Part shown: one piece after another, positions 50,833 through 62,862 of the stretch
Position numbering within the stretch: the first letter of the stretch is position 1
Layout of the letters: each line of letters starts with the position of its first letter
Assembly: GCF_013466425.1 (NCBI RefSeq)
Contig: NZ_CP059165.1
Location: forward strand, 5,890,001-5,954,000
Direction: 5' to 3'
DNA length: 64,000 bases
Origin: Mycobacterium vicinigordonae
Lineage (GTDB): Bacteria > Actinomycetota > Actinomycetes > Mycobacteriales > Mycobacteriaceae
Translations under genes and position numbers: made by a program
The notes under the pieces: generated by a model
What the model saw: only the letters and a program-made list of their open reading frames with translations
Told to the model about the DNA's origin: nothing
Databases searched by the model: none

Positions 50833-52281
50833 TCAGCCGAGGTTCGCCCGCACCCCTTCCTCGACCTTCTTCCCGAGATCGGAGTCGACGTTGCGCCAGT
50901 ACTCGAACACCCGCGACAGCACCGGCTCCTTCACGCCCTTGGAAACGTGACCGATGATGTTGTTAGCCAACCGATCCCTGGCGTCGTCGTCGAGAACTTC
51001 ACGCACCAACGTGCCTGCCTGTCCCCAGTCGTCATCCTCGGCACGCAGCGTGTACGCCGAGCGGACCATTTCGCCGTCGGCAAACCAGCGCACCTCGGCG
51101 GCCCGGCGCGGGTCGGCGTGCGGCCCACCGAAGGAATTCGGCGCATACACCGGGTCCGATACGTTCTTCATCCGCATCGCGCCGTCCTTGGAGTAGCTGT
51201 TGACCTCCACCTTCGGCGTGTTGACCGGGATGTGCTTGTAGTTGGTCCCGAGGCGGGCGCGATGTGCATCAGCGTAGGAGAACCCGCGGGCCAGCAGCAT
51301 CTTGTCCGGGCTCAACCCGGTACCGGGAACGATGTTGTTGGGTTCGAAGGCGGCCTGCTCGATTTCGGTGTGGTAGTCGGTGACGTTGCGATTCAACGTC
51401 ATCTTGCCGACGTCGATCAGTGGATAATCACCGTGCGGCCACACCTTGGTGAGGTCGAACGGGTTGAACCGATAGGTCTTGGCGTCCTCGAACGGCATGA
51501 TCTGGACTTTGAGGGTCCAGGACGGGTAGTCGCCGCGCTCGATCGACTCGTACAGGTCACGCTGGTGGTAGTCGCCATCCTCACCAGCCAGCCGGTCGGC
51601 TTCGTCCTGGGTCAGGAAGTCAACGCCCTGATCGCTGATGAAGTGGTACTTCACCCAGACGATCTCGTCGTTGGCGTTGATCCAACTGTAGGTGTGGCTG
51701 CTGTAGCCGTTCATGTGGCGCCAATTCTTGGGGATACCGCGATCGCCCATCAACCAGGTGACCTGATGCGCCGACTCAGGAACCAGGGTCCAAAAATCCC
51801 ACTGCATGTTGTGGTCGCGCACGTTGCTGGCCTGAAGGCGCTTCTGCGACCGGATGAAGTGCTGGAACTTCATCGGGTCACGCATGAAGAACACCGGCGT
51901 GTTGTTACCCACCATGTCGAAGTTGCCCTCGCTGGTGTAGAACTTCAGCGCGAAGCCACGCGGGTCGCGCCAGGTGTCTGGGCTGCCCCGCTCACCGGCC
52001 ACCGTCGAGAACCTGGCGAGCATCTCGGTCTTGGTGCCCGGCTGGAAGACCGCGGCCCGGGTGTACTGGCTGACGTCGTTGGTCACCTCGAAATGACCGA
52101 ATGCACCGCCGCCCTTCGCGTGTGGCTGACGCTCGGGAATGCGTTCCCGGTTGAACTGCGCCATCTGCTCGATCAGGTAGTGGTCCTGCAGCAGAATCGG
52201 GCCGTCGGGGCCGATAGTCAATGACTGTTCGTCGCTGGGAGCGGGAGTGCCCGCATCGGTGGTGGTGTAGCGCTCCGTCAT
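50833..52281 (-). CDS. katA: Monofunctional heme catalase (KatA type)
   Basis: A 482-residue small-subunit catalase of clade-3 type. The catalytic His is in [17 protein letters not shown] (about residue 54) and the Asn in [14 protein letters not shown] region. The heme-ligand Tyr is in [12 protein letters not shown]. It breaks H2O2 into water and oxygen, and the enzyme often carries NADPH. M. tuberculosis has only KatG, so this is an accessory gene, placed next to the egt antioxidant operon. An exact SigF-type promoter lies about 100 bases upstream; katA is SigF-dependent in M. smegmatis as far as recalled. Confidence 0.95.
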   Translation of the reverse strand: MTERYTTTDAGTPAPSDEQSLTIGPDGPILLQDHYLIEQMAQFNRERIPERQPHAKGGGAFGHFEVTNDVSQYTRAAVFQPGTKTEMLARFSTVAGERGSPDTWRDPRGFALKFYTSEGNFDMVGNNTPVFFMRDPMKFQHFIRSQKRLQASNVRDHNMQWDFWTLVPESAHQVTWLMGDRGIPKNWRHMNGYSSHTYSWINANDEIVWVKYHFISDQGVDFLTQDEADRLAGEDGDYHQRDLYESIERGDYPSWTLKVQIMPFEDAKTYRFNPFDLTKVWPHGDYPLIDVGKMTLNRNVTDYHTEIEQAAFEPNNIVPGTGLSPDKMLLARGFSYADAHRARLGTNYKHIPVNTPKVEVNSYSKDGAMRMKNVSDPVYAPNSFGGPHADPRRAAEVRWFADGEMVRSAYTLRAEDDDWGQAGTLVREVLDDDARDRLANNIIGHVSKGVKEPVLSRVFEYWRNVDSDLGKKVEEGVRANLG

Positions 52282-52384
52282 TTCGCTGCCTCCTTTAACT
52301 GGGCTGTTAACGGAAGGTCCCGTGCAGCACGGTGTTTGACGATAGGCGCGCGCCAGTTCGCCGAACCCGGCCGAACTCAGGGAT

Positions 52385-52408
52385 TACCCCACCACCGGTC
52401 GCCGAAAC
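52385..52408 (-). promoter_or_regulatory. SigF-type promoter, exact match, for katA
   Basis: On the minus strand: GTTT, 15 bases, GGGTA. It leaves a leader of roughly 95 bases to ATG 52281. The element lies just before the end of the upstream gene at 52428. Confidence 0.65.
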
Positions 52409-52427
52409 GAGGACCGATCGACGCCAG

Positions 52428-52814
52428 TCAGCGCCCGGGGGCCGTTGAGGGTGCGCTCGGGACGGAGGTCGGCGACTGCGCGGGTCCTGAGCTAGGGAAG
52501 CCACCCGGTCCGCCGCCCGGGAATCCCGGACCCATGCCGGGAGGTGGCGGGCCTGGGAACCGGTACGGATAGCCGGGCCCGCCGGGGCCCTCGGGCGCGA
52601 AGTAACCGTGGTGGTGATGCCGGTGGTGGTGGCAGCTTCCGCCCCACAGCACCGCGGCGCCCACCATGAACAGGGTCGACGCGATGAAGATGACGCCGGC
52701 GACGATCACCACCCACGCCGCGACCGCGTAGAGCCGGGGCGGCTTTTCACGCCGGGGTGGCGGCGCGGGTTCGGTCGAAACAGGCGGGGCCGGGGGTGGT
52801 GGTGCATCACTCAT
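52428..52814 (-). CDS. His- and Pro/Gly-rich single-pass membrane protein (Rv3706c-like)
   Basis: A 128-residue protein: a proline-rich cytoplasmic N terminus (1-25), one hydrophobic helix at about 28-56 (VAAWVVIVAGVIFIASTLFM), a His cluster HHHRHHHHG at about 62-70, then a Pro/Gly tail ending APSTAPGR. The His cluster could bind metal at the outer face. No enzyme motif is seen. It matches the proline-rich Rv3706c group by position and composition. It is followed by a close paralogue. Confidence 0.75.
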   Translation of the reverse strand: MSDAPPPPAPPVSTEPAPPPRREKPPRLYAVAAWVVIVAGVIFIASTLFMVGAAVLWGGSCHHHRHHHHGYFAPEGPGGPGYPYRFPGPPPPGMGPGFPGGGPGGFPSSGPAQSPTSVPSAPSTAPGR

Positions 52815-52882
52815 GTCTTCGAGGATCGCTCAGGGCTGCGGCGGGGTAAAGGGCTGCTGCCGCAAAGTTGCCATGAATTGAT

Positions 52883-52914
52883 ATAGCCCGGCGCTCAAAT
52901 GAGCGCCGGGCTAT
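52883..52914 (-). terminator. Strong hairpin between the two paralogues
   Basis: A perfect 14-base-pair stem (ATAGCCCGGCGCTC with GAGCGCCGGGCTAT) and an AAAT loop, 16 bases after the stop of the 52930-53316 gene. It is symmetrical, so could act in both directions. Confidence 0.8.
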
Positions 52915-52929
52915 TGGTTGCAGGACTGG

Positions 52930-53316
52930 TTAGCGGCCGGGGGTCGGGGCCGGCGTGACCGACGGCGCGACCGAGGACGGCACCTGGGCCGGCCCGCCCG
53001 GGCCGCCGGTACCGCCGCCCGGGGCCACCGCGGGGCTGCCGCCACCGCGGAAACCGCCCCCGGGGAATCCGCCGTGATGCATCATCGCGTGCTTGTGGTG
53101 ATGACCGTGATGCCCGCCGCCGTGCCCGCTCATCAATCCCAGCCGGAAACCGGTGAAGAAGATGACCGAGACGATGAAGACGATCCCGGCGACAATGGCG
53201 ACCCAGGCAGCGGCCTTGAAGACCTTTGGGGTCCTGTGCTCGTGCACCTCGGTTGCCGGGGGTGTTCGTACCGCGGTAGAGGTCCGCGTGGTTGGGGTGT
53301 CGGAAATTTCGCTCAT
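52930..53316 (-). CDS. His- and Gly-rich single-pass membrane protein, paralogue
   Basis: A 128-residue protein with the same plan and same length as its neighbour: a polar N terminus, one transmembrane helix (KAAAWVAIVAGIVFIVSVIFFTG at about 33-55), a His/Gly cluster (GHGGGHHGHHHKHAMMHHGG at about 65-84), and a Pro/Ala/Ser tail ending APTPGR. The shared helix sequence AAWVxIVAGxxFI shows that the two arose by tandem duplication. Function unknown; metal binding is a guess. Confidence 0.75.
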   Translation of the reverse strand: MSEISDTPTTRTSTAVRTPPATEVHEHRTPKVFKAAAWVAIVAGIVFIVSVIFFTGFRLGLMSGHGGGHHGHHHKHAMMHHGGFPGGGFRGGGSPAVAPGGGTGGPGGPAQVPSSVAPSVTPAPTPGR

Positions 53317-53511
53317 GACACAGATGATGGCGGGGCAACCAGTAGGGATCGCTATGGAGAACTTATGTAGCAGCTATGAGCGATCGCACCCCGTTGCTGC
53401 GTCCAAAATGCCGCTTGCGCTGCGCCGAGCGGATAACCCACGGGGCAACAAGCCCCGCAGACCTCGACTCCAGTACACCTCCGGTGCGGATCACACCGGT
53501 TCGAGCGCGAC

Positions 53512-54564
<1,053 letters not shown>

Positions 54565-55083
54565 CTACCTGCCCGTCCCCGCATATACCGTGGCTTGCTC
54601 CTCGCCGCCAAGACCGAACGCCTCGTGCAACGCCACAACCGCCTTGTCCAATTCCGTATCCCGGCACAGCACCGAAATGCGGATCTCGGAAGTGGAGATC
54701 AGCTCGATGTTCACGCCGACCTGGGCCAGTGCTTCACAAAACGTCGCTGTCACGCCGGGATGGCTGCGCATGCCGGCCCCGACCAGCGACACCTTGCCAA
54801 TGTGGTCGTCGTAGAGCAACTGAGTGAAGCCGATTTCGTCCTTGAGCGAATCCAGCTTGGCCACCGCCGTGGGACCGCTGTCGCGCGCGCAGGTGAACGT
54901 GATGTCGGTCTTGCCGTCCTCGACCTTAGAGACGTTCTGCAGCACCATGTCGATGTTGACGTCGGCATCGGCGACGGCCCGGAACACCTTGGCGGCGTAC
55001 CCGGGAATGTCGGGGATTCCGACGATGGTCACCTTGGCCTCGCTGCGGTCGTGCGCAACACCGGTCAGGATGGGGTCTTCCAT
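54565..55083 (-). CDS. ask: Aspartate kinase beta subunit (internal start)
   Basis: The in-frame ATG at 55083, in [17 protein letters not shown], is preceded 7 bases away by AAGGA. The product would have 172 residues, matching the known regulatory beta chain of Corynebacterium and Mycobacterium (ACT domains only), which forms alpha2beta2 with the full chain. Confidence 0.7.
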   Translation of the reverse strand: MEDPILTGVAHDRSEAKVTIVGIPDIPGYAAKVFRAVADADVNIDMVLQNVSKVEDGKTDITFTCARDSGPTAVAKLDSLKDEIGFTQLLYDDHIGKVSLVGAGMRSHPGVTATFCEALAQVGVNIELISTSEIRISVLCRDTELDKAVVALHEAFGLGGEEQATVYAGTGR

Positions 55084-55830
55084 GGCTATGTCCTTGATCG
55101 ATCCGACGACGACGGTGCCTGGTTTGTCCGAGTAAGACGACCGGACGTGCACCGGAAGGTTGTAGCGGCGGGCGTATTCCACGCAGCGCAGCATCAGGAC
55201 TTTGGCGCCGCAGGCCGCCATCTCGAGCATCTCCTCGAATGTGACGGTGTTCAGCTTGCGGGCGTTGGACACTATCCGCGGGTCGGCGCTGAAGATGCCG
55301 TCTACGTCGGTGTAGATCTCGCAGACGTCAGCGCCCAGGGCCGAAGCCAGCGCCACCGCCGTGGTGTCCGAGCCACCACGGCCCAGCGTGGTGACGTCGC
55401 GGGTGTCCTGGCTGACGCCCTGGAATCCGGCGACCAGAACGATGCATCCCTCTTCCAGCGCGGCCCGCAGCCGGCCCGGGGTGACCTCGATGATCTTGGC
55501 GTTGCCATGAGTGCCGGTGGTGATCACGCCGGCTTGCGAACCGGTGAAGGAACGGGCGTGCGCACCCAGCGACTCGATCGCCATGGCCACCAGCGCGTTG
55601 GAAATGCGCTCGCCCGCGGTCAGCAACATGTCGAGTTCACGCGGTGGCGGGACCGGACATACCTGCTGCGCGAGTTCCAGCAGGTCGTCGGTGGTGTCTC
55701 CCATCGCAGAAACGACGACAACCACGTCGTTGCCCTGCTTCTTGGTCTCCACGATCCGCTCGGCAACGCGGCGAATCCGGTCGGCGTCGGACACCGAGGA
55801 TCCGCCGTACTTCTGCACGACGAGCGCCAC
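54565..55830 (-). CDS. ask: Aspartate kinase, alpha subunit (and internal beta)
   Basis: GTG 55830 gives the 421-residue alpha chain of M. tuberculosis Ask (Rv3709c). [21 protein letters not shown] is the ATP/aspartate site and the C-terminal third holds two ACT domains that bind lysine and threonine. It phosphorylates aspartate as the first step of the aspartate family. As in Corynebacterium, the beta chain starts inside this frame (see next entry). Confidence 0.96.
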   Translation of the reverse strand: MALVVQKYGGSSVSDADRIRRVAERIVETKKQGNDVVVVVSAMGDTTDDLLELAQQVCPVPPPRELDMLLTAGERISNALVAMAIESLGAHARSFTGSQAGVITTGTHGNAKIIEVTPGRLRAALEEGCIVLVAGFQGVSQDTRDVTTLGRGGSDTTAVALASALGADVCEIYTDVDGIFSADPRIVSNARKLNTVTFEEMLEMAACGAKVLMLRCVEYARRYNLPVHVRSSYSDKPGTVVVGSIKDIAMEDPILTGVAHDRSEAKVTIVGIPDIPGYAAKVFRAVADADVNIDMVLQNVSKVEDGKTDITFTCARDSGPTAVAKLDSLKDEIGFTQLLYDDHIGKVSLVGAGMRSHPGVTATFCEALAQVGVNIELISTSEIRISVLCRDTELDKAVVALHEAFGLGGEEQATVYAGTGR

Positions 55831-55944
55831 TGATCTTTTCCTGTCTCGGATTCGGGGACGGATATCCCCCCTCAAGTCCACAACAGGATACGTTGCGGCG
55901 CATCTCGGTTTTCCGATGGCAGCGGCGACCGTTCGTCGCCCTTT

Positions 55945-55972
55945 TTGTTCGAGCAGCCGAGAGCGGTAGAGT
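55945..55972 (+). promoter_or_regulatory. leuA promoter
   Basis: TTGTTC at 55945-55950, 16 bases, TAGAGT at 55967-55972. The predicted transcription start, at 55979-55980, coincides with the GTG of the leader peptide, so the leader would be translated without a Shine-Dalgarno sequence. Confidence 0.55.
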
Positions 55973-55979
55973 GCAGGAC

Positions 55980-56007
55980 GTGCAGCGGGTGCTCCTCCTC
56001 GGACGCC

Positions 56008-56021
<14 letters not shown>
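55980..56021 (+). CDS. leuL: leuA leader peptide with three consecutive Leu codons
   Basis: GTG CAG CGG GTG, then CTC CTC CTC, ending GTC TGA, encodes 13 residues ([13 protein letters not shown]). The three Leu codons in a row and its position just before the attenuator and leuA are the signature of a leucine-sensing leader. In-frame GTG codons also occur at 55971 and 55989, but the promoter at 55945-55972 favours 55980. Confidence 0.7.
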
Positions 56022-57896
<1,875 letters not shown>

Positions 57897-57971
57897 CCGT
57901 CCGCGGCGGGGCAACCCCGGGCATGCAGGGTTTTGTGACTTGGTCGTATTGGGCAACGTCAACACAGAACG

Positions 57972-58964
57972 TCAAAACAGGACGTACTGCTCCTCGGCCG
58001 GCGTAACGTCGGCGAACTGCTCCATGCTCCGGCCTCCGACGACGGAGCCCACCCCGTCCATGAACTGCGCATCCGAGACCACCGGCACGCCGAGCTGGCG
58101 GGCGTGGTAGCCCTTGCCCTGCTCGGGCGAGTCGTCGTTGCAGACCACCAGTGAGGTCGCGTTGTCGACGTCGTCGCTGTAAGCCAGCCCGGCGTGCAAC
58201 ATCCGCTCGACGAGTTCCTCGTGGGTCCTTCGCACCTCGGTGGCCAGCGCCACCCGCATGCCCTGGACCAGCGGCCTGCCCGAAACGTACCGGCCCGGAT
58301 TCAGATACGGGCAGGGCATCCGGGCGGCCAGCGCCTTCAACGGGCGCAGCTCGTCATGCGTCACCCGGCCGTTGGGCCAGCGGCTGCGGGTTACCGGGTG
58401 CACCGGCAGCCAGATGTCCCGCTCGCGTGCCCGCTGCAGTGCCGACGCGAGCACCCTCGTCAGCACCGTCGCGTCGTCGAATGCATCATGCGGGCGTTGC
58501 TGGGTGACGCCCCAGTGCGCGGCCAGCGTCTCCAGCCGGAGGTTGTCGACGCCGAGGTCCAGGCGCCGGGCCAACTCGACCGTGCACATGACGGAGTCCA
58601 CAGGCAACTCGGCCTGCGCCATCTCCGCCTCGGCGGCCAGGAACGAGTAGTCGAAACCGACGTTGTGTGCAACCAGTGTGCGGCCGCGTAGCACTTCGAT
58701 CACGTCGTCGACGATGTCGGCGAACTGCGGCTGGTCCTCAAGCATCGCCGCCGTCAGGCCATGCACGTGCGTGGGACCCGGGTCCACGCCCGGGTTGAGC
58801 AGGCTGACCACGGACTGCTCAACCCGGCCGTCGCCGTCGAGGCCCAGCGCCGCGATGCTGAGGATCCGGGCCTGACCTGGGCGAAAGCCCGAGGTCTCGA
58901 CGTCGATGACGGCCCATCCTCTATCTGGCTCCCGTGCGGGCCGGCCCCAGGACATCCGGTTCAT
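57972..58964 (-). CDS. DnaQ-like 3'-5' exonuclease with BRCT domain
   Basis: A 330-residue protein. The DEDDh exonuclease (1-180) is seen in AVIDVETSGF (Asp and Glu), LVAHNVGFDYSFL and HDAFDDATVLTRVL. The C-terminal part (about 240-325) is a BRCT domain (PLVQGMRVALATE; SLVVCNDDSPEQGKGYHARQLGVPVVSDAQFM). It corresponds to Rv3711c, annotated DnaQ in M. tuberculosis, but mycobacterial replication proofreading comes mainly from DnaE1 PHP, so this is likely a repair or RNA-processing exonuclease. ATG 58964 or 58955 are both possible. Confidence 0.92.
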   Translation of the reverse strand: MNRMSWGRPAREPDRGWAVIDVETSGFRPGQARILSIAALGLDGDGRVEQSVVSLLNPGVDPGPTHVHGLTAAMLEDQPQFADIVDDVIEVLRGRTLVAHNVGFDYSFLAAEAEMAQAELPVDSVMCTVELARRLDLGVDNLRLETLAAHWGVTQQRPHDAFDDATVLTRVLASALQRARERDIWLPVHPVTRSRWPNGRVTHDELRPLKALAARMPCPYLNPGRYVSGRPLVQGMRVALATEVRRTHEELVERMLHAGLAYSDDVDNATSLVVCNDDSPEQGKGYHARQLGVPVVSDAQFMDGVGSVVGGRSMEQFADVTPAEEQYVLF

Positions 58965-59036
58965 GGCTTGAGAATGGCACGTCTGACCGACATCGCTGAG
59001 TCGCTGACCCGTCGTGTCGGCCGTTAACATGCCCGG

Positions 59037-60275
59037 GTGATCACCGCGCGCGCACGTCTGGCCCTGGCTGCCGGGGCGAGTGCGCGCTGGGCATCGCGGG
59101 TCACCGGACGCGGCGCGGGTGCCATGATCGGCGGTCTGGTGGCGATGACGCTGGACCGCTCGGTGCTGCGTCAGCTGGGCGCGGGCCGGCGCACCGTCAT
59201 CGTCACCGGCACCAACGGCAAGTCGACCACCACCCGGATGACCGCGGCGGCACTGGGAACCTTGGGTGCAGTAGCCACCAACGCCGAAGGCGCCAACATG
59301 GACGCCGGGCTGGTGGCCGCGCTGGCCGCACACAGGCGGGCCGAGTTAGCCGCCCTGGAAGTCGACGAAATGCACGTCCCGCACGTTTCCGACGCCCTCG
59401 ATCCGACGGCCATCGTGCTGCTGAACCTGTCCCGCGACCAATTGGACCGGGTCGGTGAGATCAACGTCATCGAACGCGCGCTGCGCGCCGGCCTGGCCCA
59501 ACATCCCGACGCGATCGTGGTGGCCAACTGCGACGACGTACTGATGGCCTCAGCCGCCTACGACAATCCGAATGTGGTGTGGGTGGCCGCCGGCGGTTCG
59601 TGGGCCAACGACTCAGTCAGCTGCCCGCGCAGCGGCGAAGTAATCGTGCGGGAAAAGGGGCACTGGTACTCCACCGGCGCCGACTTCAAACGACCCAGCC
59701 CACACTGGTGGTTCGATCCGGAAGATGGCGGGAAGCTGTACGGGCCCGACGGGCTGGCGCTGCCAATGCGGCTGGCGCTGCCGGGCGCGGTGAACCGCGG
59801 CAACGCCGCGCAGGCGGTAGCGGCCGCCGTCGCACTGGGCGCCGACCCCGTCGAAGCCGTCGCGGCGGTGGCCGGTGTCGACGAGGTCGCCGGTCGATAC
59901 CGCACGGTCCAGGTCGGTCCGCACCAGGTGCGGATGCTGCTGGCCAAGAATCCGGCCGGTTGGCAGGAAGCGCTATCGATGGTGGACAAGCATGCCGACG
60001 GTGTGGTGATCGCGGTCAACGGGCAGGTTCCCGACGGCGAAGACCTGTCCTGGTTGTGGGACGTCCGCTTTGAGCATTTCGAGGAGACCCGCGTGGTGGC
60101 CGCCGGCGAACGCGGCACCGACCTGGCGGTGCGACTCGGGTACGCCGGCGTCGAGCACACCTTGGTGCACGACACGCTGGCGGCCATTGCTTCCTGCCCG
60201 CCCGGGCGAGTGGAGGTCGTCGCCAACTACACCGCGTTCCTGCAGCTGAACCGCCGATTGGGGCGACATGGCTAA
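59037..60275 (+). CDS. murT: Lipid II isoglutaminyl synthase, MurT subunit
   Basis: A 412-residue Mur-ligase-like protein. P-loop VTGTNGKSTTTRM; ANMDAGLVAALAAHRRAELAALEVDE; LLNLSRDQLDR; the C-terminal DUF1727 domain with RYRTVQVGP and the KNPAGW motif. With GatD it amidates the D-glutamate of lipid II using ATP. In Staphylococcus the ligase has a four-Cys zinc ribbon; here only Cys in SCPRSGE is recognisable in that place, so the ribbon seems degenerate. It overlaps gatD by eight bases. Rv3712. Confidence 0.93.
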   Translation: MITARARLALAAGASARWASRVTGRGAGAMIGGLVAMTLDRSVLRQLGAGRRTVIVTGTNGKSTTTRMTAAALGTLGAVATNAEGANMDAGLVAALAAHRRAELAALEVDEMHVPHVSDALDPTAIVLLNLSRDQLDRVGEINVIERALRAGLAQHPDAIVVANCDDVLMASAAYDNPNVVWVAAGGSWANDSVSCPRSGEVIVREKGHWYSTGADFKRPSPHWWFDPEDGGKLYGPDGLALPMRLALPGAVNRGNAAQAVAAAVALGADPVEAVAAVAGVDEVAGRYRTVQVGPHQVRMLLAKNPAGWQEALSMVDKHADGVVIAVNGQVPDGEDLSWLWDVRFEHFEETRVVAAGERGTDLAVRLGYAGVEHTLVHDTLAAIASCPPGRVEVVANYTAFLQLNRRLGRHG

Positions 60276-60984
60276 CACCGGCTTCTCGAAGGTCCGGATC
60301 GGGCTGGTGCTGCCCGATGTGATGGGCACCTACGGCGACGGCGGCAACGCCGTCGTGTTGCGCCAGCGGCTACTGCTGCGCGGCATCCCCGCCGAGATCG
60401 TCGAGATCACCCTCGCCGACCCGGTGCCCGACTCGCTGGACCTGTACACGCTGGGCGGCGCCGAGGACTATGCGCAGCGGCTGGCCACCCGGCACCTGAT
60501 CCGGTACCCCGGCTTGCAAAAAGCGGCCGAGCGCGGTGCCCCGGTGCTGGCGATCTGCGCAGCCGTCCAGGTCCTCGGCCGCTGGTATGAGACCTCATCG
60601 GGAGAGCGGGTCGACGGTGTCGGGATGCTGGATGCGACGACCTCGCCGCAACAGCATCGGACCATCGGCGAACTGGTGTCCAAGCCGCTGCTGCCCGGAT
60701 TGACGCAACCGTTGACCGGATTCGAGAACCACCGCGGCGGCACGGTATTGGGGCCTGCAGCCGGCCCGCTGGCCGCGGTCACCAAGGGGGCCGGCAACCG
60801 CGCGGGTGATGGCTTTGACGGCGTCGTCCAGGGCAGCGTGGTGGCGACCTACATGCACGGGCCGTGCCTGGCCCGCAACCCGGAACTGGCCGACTTGCTG
60901 CTCTCCCAGGCGGTGGGCGAGCTGATGCCGCTGGAGCTCCCCGAGGTGGAACTGCTGCGCCGCGAACGACTGTCGGCCCGCTGA
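60268..60984 (+). CDS. gatD: Lipid II isoglutaminyl synthase, GatD subunit
   Basis: A 238-residue class I (CobB/CobQ-type) glutaminase. The nucleophile Cys lies in LAICAAVQVLG, and the His in VVATYMHGPCLARNP. LGGAEDYAQRL and ENHRGGT fit the GatD family. It supplies ammonia from glutamine to MurT. ATG 60268 lies inside the end of murT. It corresponds to Rv3713 (cobQ2). Confidence 0.94.
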   Translation: MANTGFSKVRIGLVLPDVMGTYGDGGNAVVLRQRLLLRGIPAEIVEITLADPVPDSLDLYTLGGAEDYAQRLATRHLIRYPGLQKAAERGAPVLAICAAVQVLGRWYETSSGERVDGVGMLDATTSPQQHRTIGELVSKPLLPGLTQPLTGFENHRGGTVLGPAAGPLAAVTKGAGNRAGDGFDGVVQGSVVATYMHGPCLARNPELADLLLSQAVGELMPLELPEVELLRRERLSAR

Positions 60985-61016
60985 CCGGGACTCCGGTCCG
61001 GAGATCGCCGCGCGGC

Positions 61017-61628
61017 TCAGACCATGGCGCGGCGGCCGGTAAGCGCGCGCCCGAGGGTCAATTCGTCGGCGAACTCCAAGTCACCACCCATCGGCAGCCC
61101 GGAAGCGATACGCGACACGGTCAGGCCAGGGATGTCGCGCAACATCCGTACCAGGTAGGTGGCCGTCGCTTCGCCTTCGGTGTTGGGGTCGGTGGCGATG
61201 ATCACCTCGGTGATGTCGACGTCGTCGACCCGCTCGCCGATGCGGGCGAGCAGTTCGCGGATGCGCAGCTGCTCGGGACCGATCCCCGACAGCGGATCCA
61301 GTGCCCCACCCAACACGTGGTAGCGGCCGCGGAATTCGCGGGTGCGTTCGACCGCTTGGATGTCCTTGGGCTCCTCGACGACGCAGACTAGCGAGCCGTC
61401 GCGGCGCGGATCGGCGCAGATCCGGCATCGCTCGTCGTCGGATACGTTGCCGCAGACCGCACAGAACCGCACGCCGTTGCGGACCTTGCCCAATACGGCC
61501 GTGAGGCGATCGATGTCCGGCGGTTCCACCGACAGCAGATGGAAAGCGATGCGCTGCGCGCTCTTTGGTCCGATGCCCGGCAACTTGCCAAGTTCGTCGA
61601 TCAGATCCTGAACCGGCCCCTCAAACAT
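61017..61628 (-). CDS. recR: Recombination protein RecR
   Basis: A 203-residue protein. The helix-hairpin-helix is [17 protein letters not shown]; the four-Cys zinc finger is [16 protein letters not shown]; then the Toprim domain ([33 protein letters not shown]). With RecO and RecF it loads RecA at gaps. It lies six bases after the YbaB gene on the minus strand. It corresponds to Rv3715c. Confidence 0.96.
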   Translation of the reverse strand: MFEGPVQDLIDELGKLPGIGPKSAQRIAFHLLSVEPPDIDRLTAVLGKVRNGVRFCAVCGNVSDDERCRICADPRRDGSLVCVVEEPKDIQAVERTREFRGRYHVLGGALDPLSGIGPEQLRIRELLARIGERVDDVDITEVIIATDPNTEGEATATYLVRMLRDIPGLTVSRIASGLPMGGDLEFADELTLGRALTGRRAMV

Positions 61629-61633
61629 GCAGG

Positions 61634-61990
61634 TCAGACACCCGGCACTTGGGGCGGCGGCCCCGGCGGCGCAGGTGGGGCGGGCGGACGCATGCCGCCT
61701 GCCAGCGCACCCAGCCGTTCCTGGGCCATTCGGGTTACCTGCTTGGAGGCATCGCCCATCGCACCGACGATGAGATCCTGGAGGGTTTCGATGTCGTTGG
61801 GGTCGACCACCTTCGGGTCGATCTTCACGCCGATCACCTCGCCGCTGCCCTTGACGACGACCTGAACCAGGCCTCCGCCCGCTTGACCATGCACCTCGGA
61901 GTTGGCCAGCTGCTGCTGGGCTTCGAGCAGTTTTTGCTGCATCTGCTGCGCCTGCGCCAGCAGTTGCGACATATCGCCTCCGGGTTGCAT
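61634..61990 (-). CDS. YbaB/EbfC nucleoid-associated protein
   Basis: A 118-residue protein. The N-terminal helix is [29 protein letters not shown]; the beta region [15 protein letters not shown] is typical of YbaB. It ends in an extra proline-rich tail of about 20 residues. EbfC-type dimers bind DNA without strict sequence need. The neighbour of recR and dnaX in many bacteria, as here. It corresponds to Rv3716c. Confidence 0.94.
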   Translation of the reverse strand: MQPGGDMSQLLAQAQQMQQKLLEAQQQLANSEVHGQAGGGLVQVVVKGSGEVIGVKIDPKVVDPNDIETLQDLIVGAMGDASKQVTRMAQERLGALAGGMRPPAPPAPPGPPPQVPGV

Positions 61991-62088
61991 GACAGTCCCC
62001 TCGCATCTTGGTCTCGAGTTGGTTTCGCCTGCGGGTGTCGGGCGATTTGAAACATTCAGCGTAGTCCGACGGGCGTTACGTTGACGCA

Positions 62089-62862
62089 GTGGACATGAGA
62101 CTGAGCCTTCGTGTCGGGGTCGCCTTGGTAGTGGGGGCGGTGGTGGCCGCCGCAGGGCTTTTCGTGAAGCCGCTGCTGCCCGCCGCTGCCGCTGCTCCCG
62201 GCAGCCTGGCCGGCATGATCGTGTTCATCGATCCGGGCCACAACGGGGCCAACGACGCGTCCATCGGGCGGCAGGTGCCGACCGGTCGGGGCGGCACCAA
62301 AGACTGCCAGGCCAGCGGGACTTCGACCAACAGCGGATATCCAGAGCACACATTTACCTGGGACACCGCGCTTCGGCTGCGGGCGGCGTTGAACGCGCTC
62401 GGTGTGCGGACCGCGATGTCCCGCGGCAACGACAACGCGCTGGGCCCCTGCGTCGACGAGCGCGCCAACATGGCCAACGCGTTGCACCCGAATGCCATCG
62501 TCAGCCTGCACGGCGATGGAGGGCCGGCGTCCGGGCGGGGATTCCACGTCAATTACTCGTCGCCGCCGCTCAACGCGGCCCAGGCCGGGCCGTCGGTGCA
62601 GTTCGCCCGGGTGATGCGCGACCAGCTGCAGGCCTCTGGCCTGACCCCGGCCACCTACATCGGCCAGGGGGGCCTGTACGGGCGTTCGGATCTGGCCGGC
62701 CTGAACCTGGCGCAATACCCGTCGATACTCGTCGAGCTGGGCAACATGAAAAACCCGGCGGACTCGGCATTGATGGAATCTGCTGAAGGCCGGCAGAAAT
62801 ACGCGGACGCGCTGGTCCGCGGGGTGGCCGGCTTCCTGGCCTCGCAGGGCCAGGCGCGCTAG
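62089..62862 (+). CDS. ami1: Zinc N-acetylmuramoyl-L-alanine amidase (Ami1/Rv3717-like)
   Basis: A 257-residue amidase_3 enzyme. An N-terminal signal sequence ([18 protein letters not shown], cleavage near AAAAPG) precedes the catalytic domain. Zinc ligands are the His in DPGHNGAND, the Glu in YPEHTFTWD region and the His in [11 protein letters not shown]; the catalytic Glu is in [10 protein letters not shown]. It cuts the amide between MurNAc and the peptide stem in the periplasm. Both Cys residues for the disulfide (DCQAS and GPCVDE) are kept. Its 3' end overlaps the convergent SRPBCC gene by 4 bases. Confidence 0.95.
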   Translation: MDMRLSLRVGVALVVGAVVAAAGLFVKPLLPAAAAAPGSLAGMIVFIDPGHNGANDASIGRQVPTGRGGTKDCQASGTSTNSGYPEHTFTWDTALRLRAALNALGVRTAMSRGNDNALGPCVDERANMANALHPNAIVSLHGDGGPASGRGFHVNYSSPPLNAAQAGPSVQFARVMRDQLQASGLTPATYIGQGGLYGRSDLAGLNLAQYPSILVELGNMKNPADSALMESAEGRQKYADALVRGVAGFLASQGQAR

